Below, piece after piece: positions 46,401-56,634 of a DNA stretch of 64,000 nt (the stretch's first letter is position 1; each line of letters opens with the position of its first letter). Below the pieces are notes generated by a model. It ran no database searches and was not told where the DNA came from. It was given only the letters and a program-made list of their open reading frames with translations. Location of the stretch: NCBI RefSeq assembly GCF_030864355.1, contig NC_083396.1, positions 2,294,001-2,358,000 on the forward strand, read 5' to 3'. The position numbers and the translations under genes are program-made. Source of the stretch: Cutaneotrichosporon cavernicola. Its lineage: Eukaryota > Basidiomycota > Tremellomycetes > Trichosporonales > Trichosporonaceae.

Positions 46401-49400
46401 ACATTACGGCCAAACGGATCATTTCGCTGTCGCGCTTGAACCCATATGTTGCGATGCGATCCTCGATCTCTCCTAGCATGGCGTCGACGACTTTAACAGA
46501 AAGTCTAAGACTGCCGTCTTGGATCGCGTCACACACAGCAGAGCCGAGCTGCGTGAATTGCGCACTCTCGCACTGGATGAAGGTGTTAACGAGCGCCACA
46601 TCCCTGGGTGGACGGCGATCGGGGGAGCGTAGTTTCTGGCTTCGGAGCCGGAGGTCTACGAGTGTCTTCAGGAGAGACGACGTTGAACGCTGCGCTACCC
46701 GGGACTCGAGAGAGGCTGGAATGGCGTCTGACTCGACGTTAAGGATCGGACCAAAGTCGTCGTCGTCAGCGGCTTCTAGTGCCATCACGGCGGCACCGCT
46801 TGAGCCTCGCACGTTCTCGAGAGCTTGCTTCGCTGTCTGCACGAGATCGTCCAGGACTGAGCTAGTCTCAGAGTCAGCTCTACCATTGACTGAGAACTCA
46901 CCTGTTCATTGCTCCAGACAATGGAGAGCAAGGCCTCGGAACGGCTTCCAGCATCCTCGTCATCCTCGTCGTAGTACGACGCGTAACTGGTTGACGGGAG
47001 GACGTCACGACGAATACCAGATGCCCGATCTGGCTTTAATAGGATTGGCCACACTTCTGTCTGCTCCTGATGCGTGTTGAATAGAGGCGCGAACCCTCGC
47101 CAAACGAGTAACTGTGAGGGTACGTTCTCCGTCATGCTTCGGATGTGAGGGATGAGGGTGGCGAGAAGACTCTCGGCAAGATTGAGGCAACTGGTCTCTG
47201 GGCGAAGTCCGTTGGAGTGAATCGCGGCTTGGAATGCAAGGGTTATCACAACGAGGTCAATACCCTTGCGAACAGCGGTTGCGTTGATGAGGTGGCGACT
47301 TGAGCGGTCCGTCAGCAGCGCCCACTGAGAGAGGGCCCGCTCCATTGCGTTCTTGAGTGCGTCAGACAGCTTGCGTGGGCGTCCCTCGAGCAGGGCAAGT
47401 GAGTCCATGTCTGTTGGCGTGCTCGGAACCGCTGCTGTCTTGCGTTCTTTCTCGGGGAGCGACGGCATCTCCGCGTCGAGGATCAGTCGTCGCAGCGGCT
47501 CTGTGACGGCCTCCTCAACGATTCGGTTCACGATCGGGCAGTCCGGCAGGAGCTCGAGCACCGTCGCGTCCTCAAGGCCGGCCTGGGGGAAAGTACACAG
47601 ATGCGTGAGGAAGTCGAGGACATTGACAGGTGTGGCAGGCCCAGGAGTCTTGCGATATCCTTCCGCCATATACGTCCGCCCAAACCAATCGATGACCTTG
47701 TCCTCAAGGTTTGCAGCGTAGAGCCCAGAGTCGGCTCGCACGCGATCGAGACAGGCGATGAGGAAGGAAGTAGTCGCTTCGTAAGCCACAGGCGGGCCTT
47801 GGACGTCCACGATCATCAGGAGTTGGTGGATGTCTCGTAGACTCCGCGCTTGATCGACCTTGCCAGCGTGCAATAAGACCTCAGCAGCGTGACATGCCGT
47901 GCGCGCAACTGTGGGGACTGACACTTTGCGGATAGCGTGCGTCCACATGTGGCTCCATGACGAGAACTGCGCCTGCCGGTGGGATGGCGTTAGAGGGATG
48001 CTACGGCGTTCTTGAATCTCAGAGCTCGTGTCGATGGTGGCGAAGCACGACAGACCGATAAACGCCCATGACTGCAGCTCCACGTCGTCGTCGTCCAAGA
48101 GCTGCACAAGACGGTGTCGCATCGCGTCCTTCGCCTCGCCGTGAATGCGTGACCAGTGGCGGTCCACAAAGAACACCACTACCTGCGTCGCGAGGAGGCG
48201 CGTCTGGGAGTTGCCTCCCAACATGAGGGTAAAGAGCTTCTCCAGACTGCCACCATCCTTGCGTCGGCGTTTAGATGCTGGTTGGCTCAGGGTGGAGGAC
48301 ATTGCCGATGAGGAGACGATACTGTACGTGTTGTACGTGTGGAAGCAGCAGTCGGCCAGCAGCTCCACCGCGGCCCAATTGAACGCCTGAACAGCATCGA
48401 AGCCAAAGCCAGCCTGGCGTCAGTTCGAGCCACTGTCGCAACTAACGGTGACACCCATCAGCTCGAATGGCGGGCGACTTGCAGTCTCAGGAAGCTTGGT
48501 GCCGCCGGCCTTGAATCGCAGGGTCTCCAGATCCAAGGGCTTGGCCGCAGCGCGAGAGCCTGCTTCCTTTGGCATGCCGTCCAGAATGCGGTTCATGGCT
48601 TCCCTCACAGTCTCCTTCTTGTCTGATGCGATGGTGCTGTGCGTGATGTATGGCAGCATGGTACGGAGCGCGACCAGAACGTGCTCGCGATGACCGAGGT
48701 CGCCCTTGGCCTTTGCGGTCCACATCGTCGCGAGCTGGGGAAATATTGTGAGGGAGAGCTTGGTAAAGTCCTCTCTACAGTTGAGCTCGAGTTCGCCGAG
48801 TAGAATGTTGAGGGCGCGGAGGATGTGGGTCGACACGAGACCCTGCCCGATCTGGCCGATGTGTCGGTGGATCTTGTGGAGAATGGTGAAGCCGAGGGCG
48901 GGCTTTGGCTCCTCGATCATGGCGGGTTGCGGAGGAATGAGAGGAGCGCTGGAGCTGGACAGCAGGACCGGTACGAGCGATACGATCTCGTTGAGTAGGA
49001 GCGACGAGCCGGCGGTCGCGAACGAACTTGCGTCCGTGTCGATCTCCTCGTCCTCGTCGTCAGGATCTCCGGTCAACTCGCTGTCCATAGGGATGCGTTC
49101 GCTGAGGATTGTCGCCCAGCACACAGTCATGAGACGCCGCCACAGCCCGTCATCCAAGTGCTCGAGATGTGGTGGGTAGGAGAGGAGCGTGCGGAGTGCC
49201 TTGACGTAGCTGACAGCCACAGGCTCGAAGATGCGTCCATCCTGCACGAGCAGCGTGACCATGTGTAAAAGGAGGGCACTGAGCGGCTTGCGCCCGATCA
49301 TGTGCACGCTGCGCTCGGCAGCGAAGCGTACAAGATTCGCCGCATCCGAGAGCCGGGTTAACGCTGGGTGTTAGTGGAAAGAGATACGGGAAGGCTGGTG

Positions 49401-49665
49401 ACTCACCAGCTGGTAGCCCGCTCTCAGTGTTCGCGCCAATCTTCTTGATGACCGCCTTCTTCTCGATGAGCACGCTCGCGAAGAGGCACTGGAAGAAAGC
49501 GATCCAGCCCTTGCCTCCGTCGCGGTTCGCTATGGCTTGCAGCGTCTCGAGGTTGGCGCGGTTGCCGATGATCTCACGGAGGACGGTGCCGCCCTGCATA
49601 CGGTCCTTGACCTTGTCAGATTCGTACAGTTTGAGGGCTCCAGAGAGGCCCGGGACCGCGCTCAT
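40417..49665 (-). CDS. TEL1: Tel1/ATM checkpoint kinase (PIKK)
   Basis: Nine exons: 49665-49407, 49363-48447, 48413-46902, 46866-43663, 43622-42988, 42953-41471, 41433-40700, 40665-40472, 40436-40417. The total is 8958 nt in perfect phase, 2985 residues. PI3K-like Ser/Thr kinase that senses double-strand breaks through MRN and maintains telomeres. The N-terminus (KVKDRMQGGTVLREIIGNR) fits the TAN region. The middle is helical solenoid, then FAT (TEIKKVVANLLCLRDVERW, SLIRSARARESKNLF). Kinase: QLFKGEDDVRQDAVMEQVF, catalytic loop MIGLGDRHCSNIL (about 40963-40990), activation segment HIDFGIVFEEG, and VPFRLTNDIVDGLGVTGVEG, whose TGVEG is typical of ATM rather than ATR. FATC ends HLSRIFIGWQSWL. All introns are 33-43 nt. 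Divergent from the next gene. Confidence 0.95.
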
Positions 49666-49835
49666 GGCTGCGGAACATTGGCTGGCGACGCGCTGGTGGA
49701 GGTGGAGGAAGGTGGAGTGAGGAGGAATGCGAGTTGAAACAGATAGAGAGAAGCAATGGGGAACGAAGAGGGAGGATGTGAGTGGGTTGAGGAGGAATGA
49801 TAAGATGTGAGTTCTTTCGATTCTGACAGGTGCAG

Positions 49836-49877
49836 TGTACAGTGTACAGCGTACAATGTACAGTGTACAATGTACAA
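49836..49877. repeat. Six 7-bp TGTACAR repeats in the TEL1/SIKE divergent promoter
   Basis: Six contiguous 7-bp units, TGTACAG twice, CGTACAA once, TGTACAG, then TGTACAA twice, with the palindrome TGTACA in five of them. They sit 171 bp upstream of the TEL1 start and 231 bp upstream of the start of the + strand gene, in a 442-bp shared spacer. Regular spacing could array a DNA-binding protein every 7 bp or may be a microsatellite. Confidence 0.9.
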
Positions 49878-50107
49878 AGTTGCAATCTGGTCGATGCTAA
49901 AGTCGGTCGCGTCACTGCTCGTCGGACACTTTCCCTCACAGTGACGTGCCTGAATGTGCCTCACTACAGTACAACAGTGAGCGGCGAATTTGGTTCCGTT
50001 CACGTCACTCTGCGCGCCCAGCGTGCGCTTGGCTTGACACCTTGTCACTGTTATCGAAGCTCAACCTCAACCACTGACTCACCTTCGTGCATCGCAACAC
50101 TTACACC

Positions 50108-51274
50108 ATGGCACACCAGATGATAGACTACGAGGAGGAGATGATGAAGCTTTGGGGGCTCGTCAACGAACTGTCAGGTACGCCGCTCGCCTCCCACACA
50201 GACAAACTGACAGCAGAACAACTCGCAAACAACCGCGCCCTCGTCGAGCAGCTCAAGTCGCGCGCCGACAACGTCAAGGTAAGGTTCTAATCCACGGCAG
50301 AGCTGACAGCAGGGCCAGGCAACACACGTCGGCGCGGGCTTCCCACTTCGGCGGTTCAACTTGGACATCGCAGATGGTGGGTTATCTCTTATCTCTCGAA
50401 TCCACAGCTAACGGCAAGAGGAGTTCCAGACCGAGCTTGAGGCATTCGCGTCGCACCTCGTGCTGGAGAACCAGACGCTGCAACACGAGAACAAGCAACT
50501 CAATACGCTGCTCAAAGAATATGAACAGACACTGGAGACGGTCATGGGCAAGTTCCGTGGCGTTGCGGTGAGTATCCCTCCTTCCATCGCTAACACTAGC
50601 ACGCGAGTCAGCAGCACGACCTCGCGCTGCATTCATACTACACTCAGCTCCTGCAGAGTCTTCAAACAGCGCACAGCGCTGCCCAGTTACACGACGACAC
50701 ATCGCTGTCTCTCCTCCTCACACGTCTCTCCACGCTGCTACGCACTGCGTTGCGCTCCACGAACGGCGAGGAATCCCCTGTCGATGAGGGCGCGTTCCCT
50801 GGTCTCCAGAGCCCAGGTTCACCACGCTCGATGGCGTCTTCCCCCACGCGCACCGGTACACGGCCCAGGCCCCGCCCTCAGGCGTTCCCCGGCTTCCTTC
50901 CAGGCAGCTCGGGAGGATACTTTGGGACTGATGGGCTGGGGGACTGGGCACTCGAGAGGGAGATGGAGATCCAGCGTCTCGAGGAGGAGAACCGAGCACT
51001 CCGCGAGATGCTGGGCATCGCTGAGGAAGCTGCTGCTGCCCCACCTCCCGAAGACGAGAAGAGCCCTGAGATGCCCGAACGCCGCTTAAGCAGCCTCACG
51101 GCCGAGGACCTCGAGGCTGACGCTGAGAAGGAGCGCCTCGAGAGCATGAACGTCCCCCAGACCGTGATGGAGGAGGCACCAGTCGTTGACGCGGGTGTTC
51201 TCGGCTTCCGTGCCGAGGCTGACAGCCCACCCCCTGAACAGGTGTTTGACGAGACGGACGGCGAGGCCATGTAA
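50108..51274 (+). CDS. FGFR1OP2/SIKE-family coiled coil (STRIPAK, Sci1-like)
   Basis: Four exons: 50108-50278, 50313-50376, 50419-50567, 50612-51274; 348 residues. N-terminal helical region (MAHQMIDYEEEMMKLWGLV), then coiled coil ENQTLQHENKQLNTLLKEYE, QTLETVMGKFR, a disordered Ser/Pro segment, and a second coil EMEIQRLEEENRALREMLGI. The two blocks resemble the FGFR1OP2/SIKE pattern (ENKxLRxxLEEHQxxLExIMxKYR and IxxLExENxxLRExLxI). In fungi this family includes Sci1, a component of the PP2A STRIPAK complex that controls cell fusion and development. The C-terminal 70 residues are acidic and unconserved in type. Function is inferred from the coiled-coil match, which is moderate. Confidence 0.72.
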
Positions 51275-51742
51275 CGACACCACTTCTGTTTTTAATGTGT
51301 AACTTCTTCTGTCGCATGTACATTCTACAACATTTACATGGGCTCACATAAGCCTACATGGTAAGAAGCAAAACGCTACATGCTCGGGGTGCAGGGGATG
51401 CTCCAGCACCTTTCCGGGCTGCTCGGCTGCTCTGTACCCTCAGCGTTCAGGGACGCGCCGCTGGTAGTGCAGCAGGACGACCTCTCGTTGACGAGGGTAA
51501 CGGATACGCTGGGCGAGGCAGATATAGGCGGGTCTTGGTCTGGAGTGAAGTAATCGGACGGGTTGGAGCTGGCGTATGTTGGAGAGCCGGCGCCGGCGGT
51601 GACAAATGAGTCTGCAATGCTGGACCAAGTCATGACCGAGAGTCGGTTGGAGTTGGGTGCTAACCTGCTAGGGTCAGACGCGAACGGGACACGAGGCATA
51701 GACAGAGGAGAGTCAGAGCGCAGGGTTGACGGGGCAAGAAGG

Positions 51743-52339
51743 CTAGAGCCGCTCCCGCCCAAATGTCCGCGGACCAAAAGTGCCAGAGGACACGTCGGAC
51801 ATCGGCGACAGAGGCGGGTGGTCGGCTTCACCGCTCAACGAGAGATTGGAGCCCATGGTAGTAGTCTGCTGCGAAAGGCGATCCGGAGGTTGGACGTTGA
51901 CTGAGACATCCGACTCGGAGACAGAGTCGTAATTGTAATACTGGAGACGAGGCTTGAATCCGCGGATGTGAACGGGCATGGGTAAATGATCCTGGGTCGT
52001 GGCAGGGGCCGGAGGCTGCAAATCCTCCTCGTCCGCAAACGGGTCGGAGTACCTGTGAGAGTTTGGCGACGGAGCGCAGGCTCCTTCTCGATTGAGCGGG
52101 TCGAAGCTGATGGTCGACCCGGAATGGGGAGTGGACATCTGCACTGCGATGTCGGGCACGCTGGGCTGGCGGGGGCTTGATGCACAGCTCTCAGAGTCTT
52201 CCGGAATGGGTGAGAGATGCCTGCGGTTGGGACGGTGATTGTCAATCCAGATCGCCCACGCCTGGTCATCATCATCGACCTTAGGTTCACTCGTAGGCGA
52301 CTCGATCTGCCACGGCTCGTTACCATGCGGCTGTCTCAT
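51743..52339 (-). CDS. Ser/Pro-rich acidic protein; 3' structure unresolved
   Basis: A frame of 198 residues from MRQPHGNEPWQIESPTS, with AWAIWIDNHRPNRRHL, DPFADEEDLQPPAP, HIRGFKPRLQYYNYDSVSES and a TAG at 51743-51745. It resembles the cytosolic tails of fungal single-span membrane proteins, but no membrane segment is in this frame. A second gene-like frame one base over continues from about 51780 to a stop at 51376 (LLAPSTLRSDSPLSMPRVPF, LSVMTWSSIADSFVTAGAG, ending CWSIPCTPSM). A joining intron is not obvious: one option is donor GTTGAG near 51844 to TCTAG at 51743, which would be in phase. Otherwise there is a one-base frameshift in the gene or assembly. Function unknown. Confidence 0.5.
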   Translation of the reverse strand: MRQPHGNEPWQIESPTSEPKVDDDDQAWAIWIDNHRPNRRHLSPIPEDSESCASSPRQPSVPDIAVQMSTPHSGSTISFDPLNREGACAPSPNSHRYSDPFADEEDLQPPAPATTQDHLPMPVHIRGFKPRLQYYNYDSVSESDVSVNVQPPDRLSQQTTTMGSNLSLSGEADHPPLSPMSDVSSGTFGPRTFGRERL

Positions 52340-52469
52340 GCACCCCCTAGTATCTCATGTTCACTCAGCCACCATCTCGTGTACAGTACAAGTGCACTCA
52401 GCCACCAACTCACGATATATCAACTGACGACTGACGGTATGGATAGCTCTTTCTTCCACTACAGATATC

Positions 52470-53321
52470 ATGCTCCCCGCCTTAATCGTTCTTGCTGCCG
52501 TTGCGCACGCGCAGGGCGCCCAACCTCTCACCACGAACGATACGCCTATGCCTACGGATGGCGCTGGACAACCGGGCCAGGGTCAGGCTGGGCAGGAGCA
52601 GGGACAGCAACAGCCAGGACAACAACAGCCAGGACAGCAGCAACCGGAACAGCAGCAACCGGAACAGCAGCAACCGGAACAGCAGCAACCTGGTCAAGAG
52701 CAGCAGCAGCCCGGACAAGAGCAGCAGCAGCCCGGACAGCAACAACAGCCAGGACAGCAGTCAGGACAAGAGCAACAATCCTCACAACAGCCTGCCTCCG
52801 AGTCTCAGCAGTCCCAGTCCCAGCAGCAGGAATTGTCCACGACTCCATCCCAACCGGCCTCCGCTCAACCCTCCCACTCGACCACATCCCCATCAACCTC
52901 TCCATCCTTCTTCTTCCCCTCGCCTTCCTCCCCCACTCCCTCGCCCTCGACTTCGCCCCTCTCATCCCTCTCCGCTTCCACCTCCTCCGCCCCGTCGGCA
53001 ATCTCAGCCCCAGCCATCGCTGCCATAATCCTCGGCGTGTCCCTCGCCCTCGCCGGAGCCGTTATTGTGCGTCCCCCTCGTCCAAGCTAACTTCAGGGAG
53101 TGCTACTATACCGTAACCGGTCGCTCAGACGCCGCTCAGCCTGGCTCTCATCCGTCAACCTTAACACATCCCCGACCGCGGGTCCGTGGATCCCCCCTCC
53201 CCCGCTTGGAGGACGGCTCCAGTTCGCCTCGCCCCCTCAGCCTAGGCCTCAAGTCCGCAAGACAAGCCGCAAAGCGCCGCCGCGGTTCAGCGGCATCGAA
53301 ATGCAGGAGAAGAGTCTCTAG
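52470..53321 (+). CDS. Single-span membrane protein with Gln/Pro repeat ectodomain
   Basis: Two exons, 52470-53066 and 53097-53321, joined over a 30-nt intron (GTGCG donor, CTAAC, CAG); 273 residues. Signal peptide MLPALIVLAAVAHAQG, then Gln/Pro/Glu repeats (QQPGQ, QQQPEQ units, about residues 40-105), a Ser/Thr/Pro stalk suited to O-mannosylation, a membrane span (SAPAIAAIILGVSLALAGAV, about residues 180-203), and a basic cytosolic tail (LLYRNRSLRRRSAW) rich in Pro and Arg. The intron lies inside the membrane span. It resembles cell-wall stress sensor-like proteins in layout (signal, stalk, span, tail) but lacks a recognised sensor domain. Convergent with the small membrane protein at 53.5 kb. 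Confidence 0.78.
52591..52783 (+). repeat. Gln/Pro-coding minisatellite
   Basis: Short tandem units within the ectodomain frame, including three near-identical 15-bp copies of CAGCAACCGGAACAG and repeated GACAGCAACAGCCAG. In-frame unit lengths mean copy-number change would alter stalk length without breaking the frame. Confidence 0.85.
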
Positions 53322-53526
53322 AGGCTGTGGTTGAAATACTATGGACATTAGCTGTAGCTGTAACTGTAATGGATTGTGGGCACTACTAGTTTGGCTGAGA
53401 TTCTACTCGGGATACCGTTCCTGGGATCCTGGAAGGAGGCACTATCTCGATGGTCTCATTCGATTTTGCCCAACTCTTACAGATATGTACTTGAGATACT
53501 TCCACCATCGATTTTGTATTGGTTTA

Positions 53527-53983
53527 CTAGCGGCCATCCTTGACACACCAACCGCACACCTTGTCCTTCTCGATTTCCATTGACTTATTATGCCAAACGT
53601 GTACCTCACTAGGCCGCTGCGCCTGTGCAACAGCGAGACGCCGCCGAATCCTCCGCATCCAGAGCAGCATCAGGAGCTTCCGTCAACCTCCTCTCTTCGT
53701 GACTTACGATAGCAATAAACTGCAATCCAACAACTACGCCGAGCACGATCGCCGCGATATCGCCCGCCGGCGGGCCGTGGGCCCAGGACCCCGAGTCGGA
53801 GTGTGAGGCAGCCCAGGCAGTGGTGGCAGAGACTATCGCCCAAGAGTGGGAAGCCGGCGAGACTGTGATTGTGACGGGAAGCGGGACGGTGATGGCCGAA
53901 GCTGAGACGGTGGTTGTTGCTTCGACCTGAGCTCGGACTGCAGGGGCGAGGACGGCGAGGACGGCGAGCATTGTAGCGAGCAT
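53527..53983 (-). CDS. Small single-span membrane protein
   Basis: Two exons, 53983-53708 and 53676-53527, with a 31-nt intron (GTAAGT, TTGACGGAAG); 141 residues. Signal peptide MLATMLAVLAVLAPAVRAQ, short Thr/Ser/Val-rich ectodomain (VEATTTVSASAITVPLP), membrane span DIAAIVLGVVVGLQFIAI, intron, LLMLLWM, then a strongly basic stop-transfer RRIRRR and a short tail ending CGWCVKDGR. Reading through the intron instead would give a chargeless junction and a Cys/Ala tail, so the spliced form is preferred: it completes the span and supplies the basic flank. As in the 52.5 kb gene, the intron interrupts the span. The first of two ATGs (53983, 53971) was chosen. No family recognised. Confidence 0.65.
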
Positions 53984-54406
53984 TGTTGCCAGTTCTGGTG
54001 GGGCCAGGAGGAACAAGAAGACCAGAGCAGACAGAATATATGCATCGCCGTGCACCGCCCTAGGGCATGAACTGGTGTAGCTCCGACGGAGGACGTACTT
54101 GCGGCGTTGGCGGCGTCGGCGGCGCATGTGACCTTTCGACTTGGACCTGTGGCGTCCAGGTAGTCCAAGTAGCCTAATTCCCCTCTTGATCTGATGAATG
54201 CCATGTATGCAATCTATGGTGCAGACGAGTGCGAATGGAGTACACACTGGGGTTGCAGCATGCCCGGTCTGTTGAGTGCAAGTGGGTTGCAGAAGCAGCA
54301 TGCCAAGACCGCAGAGCCACTGCAGTGAATCAATCTGATGGTGGGATGGCCAAATCTGATGCACTTAAGCTGTTTGGAATACACGATGCTGCATGTGCTA
54401 CTGGCC
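53984..54406. other. Short gene-free spacer
   Basis: About 420 bp between the small membrane gene and the CLF1 stop. It would contain the promoter of the former and the 3' end of the latter. No other feature seen. Confidence 0.4.
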
Positions 54407-56634
54407 CTAGTCCTCGTCCATCTCCTCGGCCTGCCCCTCCCCTGACCCACCCTCCCCTTCTTCTCCGTCGCTGTCCGAGTCCGAGTCCGAGTCCGAGTCC
54501 ATCTCGTAGTTGAGACCACCCGCGCCGCCCTCCTTGTTCGCGGCCCATTCCTTGGCAGCTTGGAAGATGGCAAACGCGGCGGGATTCTCCTCCTTCTCGT
54601 CGTCGGGAAACACGATGTCCCAATACTCGTCGTATTCGCCGCTGCCGTCCCCGCGTGGCCGCCACCGCCGACGCGTCTGCGGCTTGAGTTTTGCGACCTC
54701 GGCGCGGTCGTCATCACTCCCATTCTCCTCCTCAAAGCTCTCCCATGCTTCGAGGAGGAGCGCGCGGTCCTCCTTCACCCCACGCGCACGCAGGTCCTTG
54801 TACCCGCGCTCGAAGATGGCCCTCGCACGCCCATCGTCGCCAGGTACCGCATCGAGCTCGTTGCCGTCCTCGTCCTCGCCGCCGCCCAACGCACTCGCCT
54901 CCAAGAGCGCGTACGAGATGAACACCTTGTAGTGTCCCGTGCGCTCGAGCAGGCGCTCGTAGAGGTGGCGCGCGCGTTCGCGCTCACCCTCCTCAATCTC
55001 GAAGTCGATGTACGCCTTCCACACGAGCTCGGGCATGTCGAGGTCCTGCTGGACCGCCAGCTCGTAAATGGCGCGCACACGCTCCAGGTCCTCAAGCAGC
55101 GCCTCCATCTGTGTCCACTGGATCCAGGCCGACGATAACGACGCGTCGTACGCCAAGAATTTTTCGTACAGCTTGCGCACGCGGTCGAACTCGCGCAACC
55201 GCATCTCAAGCTCGATGTATCCCGCAAAGAGCTTGGGCTTGGGGCACATACCAATCGACGCGCCGAGTACTTTGCGCGCCGCGTTGACGTCGACTCGCCG
55301 GATCTCAAAGTACGCGTATGCGAGCCACAACTTGGCGAACGTGAACACCTTGTGTGGGACCAACCGGATCGCCGCCTTGTAGACATCGCGCGCGCGGTCA
55401 TAATCCTGCGTGTCGATCTCTTCAAACGCCGCGTACTGCAGCCACAAGTAGATGTATCGCCGCCAGTATCGCTTCTCGCTCGCTGGTGGGACGTTGGCGA
55501 CTGCGCGCTCGTACACCTCACGCACTCGCCCTGGGTCAGCGTCTTCCCCGTCCTCCTTCTCGGCGCGGTACGCGTCCTCCTCGAGTCTTGCGAGCGAGAA
55601 CCATGCGTCGTAGTTGGTCGAGTCGTACGCGAGCTCCTCCTCGTACTGGATTCGTCGTTTACCGAGGACTGTGAGCTCAACGCCAGACCGGTCGCCGTGC
55701 TGCTTCTCGAACTTGGTGTAGCTCGAGTACACTGATGTCAGCTATCATAAAACCAGACTAGCTTACAGTTGGCACTCTTCGACCTAGGCAGCCGCGCTAG
55801 CGCAAACTTGTAGATCACTCGCGCGCGCTCATACTCCTTCAACCGCGTCTCCATGCGTGCGAACGCGGCAAACACTTGTTGCGCCTTCTCGATCTGCTCC
55901 TCCTCGTCGCCAAAGAACTCGAGTGCCGTTTGGAACACCTTGCGCGCCTTGTCCGACGCGCCGCGCTCCTCCTCAAACTTGGCCCACAGGCACCAGTTCT
56001 TGGGAGTCGGCCGTGTGCCAATCCAGCGCTCGTAGATGTCGCTGGCTCGGTCGAGCTCATTATACCGCTCCTCGAGTTTGATGTAGCTCTGCCATGCCTT
56101 GTCCTGTGGTTCCCATTGGAGCCAGCGCTCAAAGATCTGCCGCGCTCCCGCAATGTTGAGGAGCAGTTCCTCGAGGTACACGTACTTGTACCAGATCGAA
56201 TCGACGCGGGGGAGTAGCGTAACGGCACGGTCGAACAAATTGCGTGCGTGATTGATATTACGCGCCCGCAGCTCCATGTCGCAGTACTTGATCCACAGCT
56301 CGGTATGGCGTGGATCGACGTCGAGCGCACGCTCAAACACAGAGCGCGACCGCTCAAACTCGTTCTGGCTAGCCTCCCATGTCGCGTACTTGATCCACGC
56401 ACGAATAGCGTCTGGCGAGTATCGAATACGTCCTTCAAACTCGTTACGCTTGCGGCCCTGGAACTCGTGCAGTTCCTCAAGGTCTTGGATGCGCTGCTTG
56501 GGCGCCTGGACAGGCAATTCCTGGCGGTCATGAGCCTCGCGCAGAATCTGCTCCGCCGTGATTTGGACCGTGGCGGGCGCGCGGTTCTTGACCCTTGGCT
56601 CGCGGTTGCGCGGATCGCGGTCCCGTCCGGACAT
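54407..56634 (-). CDS. CLF1: Clf1/Crooked neck (CRNKL1/Syf3), spliceosome HAT-repeat scaffold
   Basis: Two exons, 56634-55767 and 55731-54407, with one 35-nt intron; 730 residues. Nineteen Complex (NTC/Prp19) core protein that bridges U2 and U5/U6 during spliceosome activation. It is built almost wholly of HAT repeats, visible as repeating W-x-x-Y-x-x-x-E and ARxxFERxL patterns: [76 protein letters not shown]-terminus [20 protein letters not shown] and [16 protein letters not shown] match the family. The C-terminus has a strongly acidic [10 protein letters not shown] run encoded by a GAGTCC-type repeat (about 54474-54500), and ends EEMDED. Length is normal for the family. Confidence 0.96.
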
